Of a stretch of 60,000 nucleotides of DNA, positions 57,329 through 60,000 are shown in pieces. The notes under the pieces are model-generated. The model made no database searches. It was not told the DNA's origin and saw only the letters and a list, made by a program, of their open reading frames with translations. The DNA lies in assembly GCA_950295325.1 (NCBI GenBank), contig OX485805.1, forward strand, positions 21,627,501 through 21,687,500. The letters run 5' to 3'. The translations under genes and the position numbers were made by a program. Every line of letters starts with the position of its first letter. The first letter of the stretch is position 1. The DNA comes from Polytrichum commune. Taxonomy: Eukaryota > Streptophyta > Polytrichopsida > Polytrichales > Polytrichaceae.

Positions 57329-57903
57329 GTACTTATGGTATTTTGAGAGATATATCACTTACCACATGAATAGTAGGAGGAGATTGGGTGACGAGCTATG
57401 ATAGTTGCAATACATCCAATCACTCTATCCATTTGTGGGGCATATTTGGTTGGCTTTGGATAAAATTGGGGACTATGCATGAAATCCTCTATACACAAAC
57501 ATAAAAACACGTAGGAGTTGATATTCACTTCAAGGAGCACCTAGTTACGATGATGTTACATTGTGCATGGAGGCCATGGGAGTTGAAGGTAAGTAGTGAT
57601 GTTGTGTAGCATGTTATTGTCGTAGATAAGTTATAGATTCAATAATCAACGATAGGAGAGTGGATGATGATTTGCAAAAAATAACAATACATCCACTTAC
57701 TTTATTTGTTCATGGAACATAACCCGTATCCTCAAGGACAAAACTAGAGCCTATAGATGACATGCTCTCTATGCAAAATGTTCATCACTTGTATGAGCGA
57801 CTATTCATGATGAAGAATTGAAGAAAAGGGAAGCCATGGGAGTTGAAGGTAATCATTGGACTCAATGGTGGATAGGCAAAGATGTGGTCTAGGGTTTAGG
57901 GTT

Positions 57904-58359
57904 TCAGGGTCCTTGTATAACATGCCTCCTAAAATGTGGCATCCTATTTTTAGACGCCACATTTAGATAATATAAGGTTTCCAAGATGTCAAAAATAAGA
58001 AGTGAATGTTTTGTTCGGAAACATTGCGCAGACGTGTCATTGGAGGTGTTCTCTGTTATGACACTACCCGACTCCAAGTTTGGAGACCTAGTCATTGGAG
58101 GCTCCTCCTGTGATGCCATTCCAACTTGTTGAGATGGCACTTGCGTGATTTTATTGATTCGGTTCTCGATCCATATTGAAGTCAATTGGCAAAGTTTTGG
58201 CCCGATAAGAAGATCAATCTCATTGAACGACATCAATAGGAACTCTTCAATGCTTACAAGAGGGAAACTGGATCCAAGCTCCTCATTGATAAGCATGATC
58301 ATACAACGTTCTTCAATACGGGATGGGATGATCTGAAGGGACACTTTGAGCATTTGCAA
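57904..58359 (-). other. Open frame inside the 800-bp element, reading out through its end
   Basis: A 151-codon minus-strand frame lies mostly in the element and stops at 57904, outside the target duplication. It includes CMIMLINEELGSSFPLVSIE and EFLLMSFNEIDLLIGPKL. It opens with TTG. A second frame (58484-58299) may be its upstream part after a frameshift. I recognise no transposase domain; it could be cargo or relic coding sequence. Confidence 0.3.
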
Positions 58360-58728
58360 ATGTTATGCGGTGGATTGGCAAATGCTTTTGCCAACATAAC
58401 AAACGTTGAGCCGGATTTTAGCATTTTGAGATGAGAAAAAGATGACTTTTGATAGTCAATGATGAACCTCATGTTGGAGGGCATCTTTCAGACCAAGCAG
58501 TGTTGTGTTGTGATGGTAATTCTAGTTCCGACTGGGTTTGATGATGGCGTTGGGGCCCAATAGAACGAGCAACTCACATTTTAACAACTTACGTTACAAA
58601 AATTGATTAAATTTGAGGCAATTTGCCATTTTTTATATATTGCCAATTTTGAAGATTTTTGGACACCGAATTTAAGCTAAGAGTGGTAAAATTGGCGTTT
58701 GCCATATCTTAGGAGGCATGTTGTATAA
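57913..58728. mobile_element. 800-bp hAT-like element inserted in the tandem array
   Basis: The element 57921-58720 starts CATGCCTCCTAAAATGTGGC. Its right end is the reverse complement of CATGCCTCCTAAGATATGGC (18 of 20). The octamer TTGTATAA flanks both sides (57913-57920 and 58721-58728). An 8-bp duplication points to the hAT superfamily. It carries decayed coding sequence on the minus strand but no recognisable transposase. Confidence 0.9.
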
Positions 58729-59404
58729 CGTTATTAGGTATATATAACAAATTACAATACCAACGAGAGAAAAATAGGTGACAAGCTATGATATTAGTGA
58801 GACATCCACCTACTCTAGGGATATGTTTAGAGGGCATATACATTTTGGACAAAACCAAAGGTTATCAATGAAATGATCTTTACGCGGATAGAATATCATA
58901 GAGGAGGTGGTCTCCACTTGGATGAGCGGTTGTTTATGATGATGCTATAATTGTAGGGAAGTTATAGGAGTTGAAAGTAAATAGTGGACTTGTTGGTGGA
59001 TAGGCAAAGATGTGGTATTCCTAAGCTATGATAGTAATGAGACATCCACTTGCTCTAGGGATATGTTTATGGGGCTATCCACTTTGGACAAAATTGGAGG
59101 TTATGATTGAGATTCTCTTCACACGGATAGAAAAAACACATAGAAATTGCTCTCCACTTGGATGAGCGGATGGTTATGATGATGCTACAATTGCAAGGAA
59201 GCCATAGAAATTGAATGTAATTAGGGACTTGTTGGTAGATAGGTGAGAACGTGGTTTTTGTAAACTATGATAGTAGCAAGACATACATCTACTCTAGGGA
59301 TGTGTTTATAGAGCACATCCATTTTGGAACAAACCAAAATTTGTCAATAAAATGCCCTTTACATGGATATAAAAGGGTAGAGGAGTTGCTCTCTTCTTGG
59401 GTGA

Positions 59405-59871
59405 GTGGCTAGTTATGATGATGCCCACCATACACTTGGGGCCGGATTGAGGGCTGGCCCAAACTCTAAAAATTCGGTCCTTAAAAGGTTAATTCTTTTC
59501 ACTACACTTTCTCCTCAAGAACATTGGGACTTCAAATCGGATCTCATCACTTTACATGTGACAAGGTTTGACCGGATTGAGGGCTTAATTGCACATGAAT
59601 GGAGCTGGTGCTCAGGTCGACCCCAAGCCAAGTATAAAGTGGGCAAGGAGGAGTTTCATCAATAACATGCCAATGAATATGTGAATGTGCAGAATCTCAG
59701 AGGGAAACAAACACATGTTGCTTTCTATGATGGCACTCAGCTGATGAGTAAATTTAGGCTTGCTTACTTGATGTGTAAGATGATCCTGTGGAGCAGTGAA
59801 GTGAAGCAGTTGATGGGTGATGATGTGAAAGAGAAGCTCGCACTTGGCAGACCCTGGTGCAGTAGATGAGC
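59405..59871 (+). pseudogene. Coding-like frame with one internal stop, family unknown
   Basis: One frame runs 59405-59871 with a single TAA near 59663. The second half is strongly protein-like: HANEYVNVQNLRGKQTHVAF, YDGTQLMSKFRLAYLMCKMI, SSEVKQLMGDDVKEKLAL. The segment before the stop (HEWSWCSGRPQAKYKVGKEE) is continuous with it. It may be one exon of a gene that continues past the right edge, or a relic. No domain recognised. Confidence 0.4.
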
Positions 59872-60000
59872 CAGAGTTGAAGCATTGTCTTCGGAGGACC
59901 TGCAATGCGGTGTAACTTACTTTAACAGAAGGTGCAAGATGAGCATCATCATACTTTTACAAGGAAGCATTGTAAGTAGTAAACCTTCAAACTTGATTGA

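Larger units (their letters stand above)
57385..59420 (+). repeat. ~235-bp tandem repeat array, about five copies, interrupted
   Basis: Copies can be recognised at about 57388, 57650, 58794, 59024 and 59263 by AGCTATGATA or variants, then AGACATCCA-CTACTCTAGGGAT, GGATAGAA and CTTGGATGAGCGG. Intact spacings are 230 and 239 bp. The array is split by the 800-bp element at 57921-58720. The family also occurs at 6240-6725. Open frames within it are short. Confidence 0.8.

Overview
The window is nuclear DNA of a land plant, most probably a non-seed plant and perhaps a moss. The evidence is plant-type spliced genes with GT-AG introns, a plant-type CBP/p300 acetyltransferase (TAZ-PHD-HAT-ZZ-ZZ-TAZ, no bromodomain), a single-coding-exon F-box gene, an initiator-Met-like retrotransposon primer site, and AT-rich spacers full of miniature transposons. 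The moss assignment is inference; no taxonomic marker is present.

Layout. At 1-3 kb the spacer holds three unrelated minisatellites (about 75, 46 and 43 bp). An intact F-box gene follows (3173-4591, + strand), with its 3' end duplicated in tandem downstream. From 5 to 31 kb there is no intact gene. This stretch holds a broken multi-exon gene with a GNHR motif (8.3-10 kb), a hAT-like MITE (10.8 kb), a run of ten hairpin-forming repeats leading into an LTR end, a 166-bp inverted duplication of that LTR end centred on the primer-binding site, a truncated Ty3/gypsy pol (13.8-14.7 kb), a stop-riddled exon of unknown family (18.5-19.0 kb), a foldback element (19.5 kb), and two more decayed reading frames (21.7 and 29.2 kb).

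The main gene is a HAC-type histone acetyltransferase at 33563-45445 (+). I joined 18 coding exons by splice signals and reading frame. They total 5691 nt (1896 codons plus stop) with every junction in frame, and include one GC-AG intron. Upstream lie a repeated ~277-bp unit and purine-rich DNA that probably contains the promoter and the 5' UTR.

From 48 to 60 kb the sequence is a transposon graveyard. It holds a Tc1-type DD34E transposase pseudogene, a second copy of the hAT-like MITE in opposite orientation, four further TIR elements, and a ~235-bp tandem repeat array split by an 800-bp element with a perfect 8-bp target duplication. The array's repeat family also occurs near 6.2-6.7 kb. A partly open frame of unknown family lies near the right edge.

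The two intact genes are not obviously linked: one is a putative SCF substrate adaptor and the other a transcriptional coactivator. The most unusual signals are the compensating hairpin repeats beside the palindromic LTR, the DD34E transposase in a plant context, and several broken genes with recognisable frames but no family I can name. I found no tRNA, rRNA or CRISPR array.
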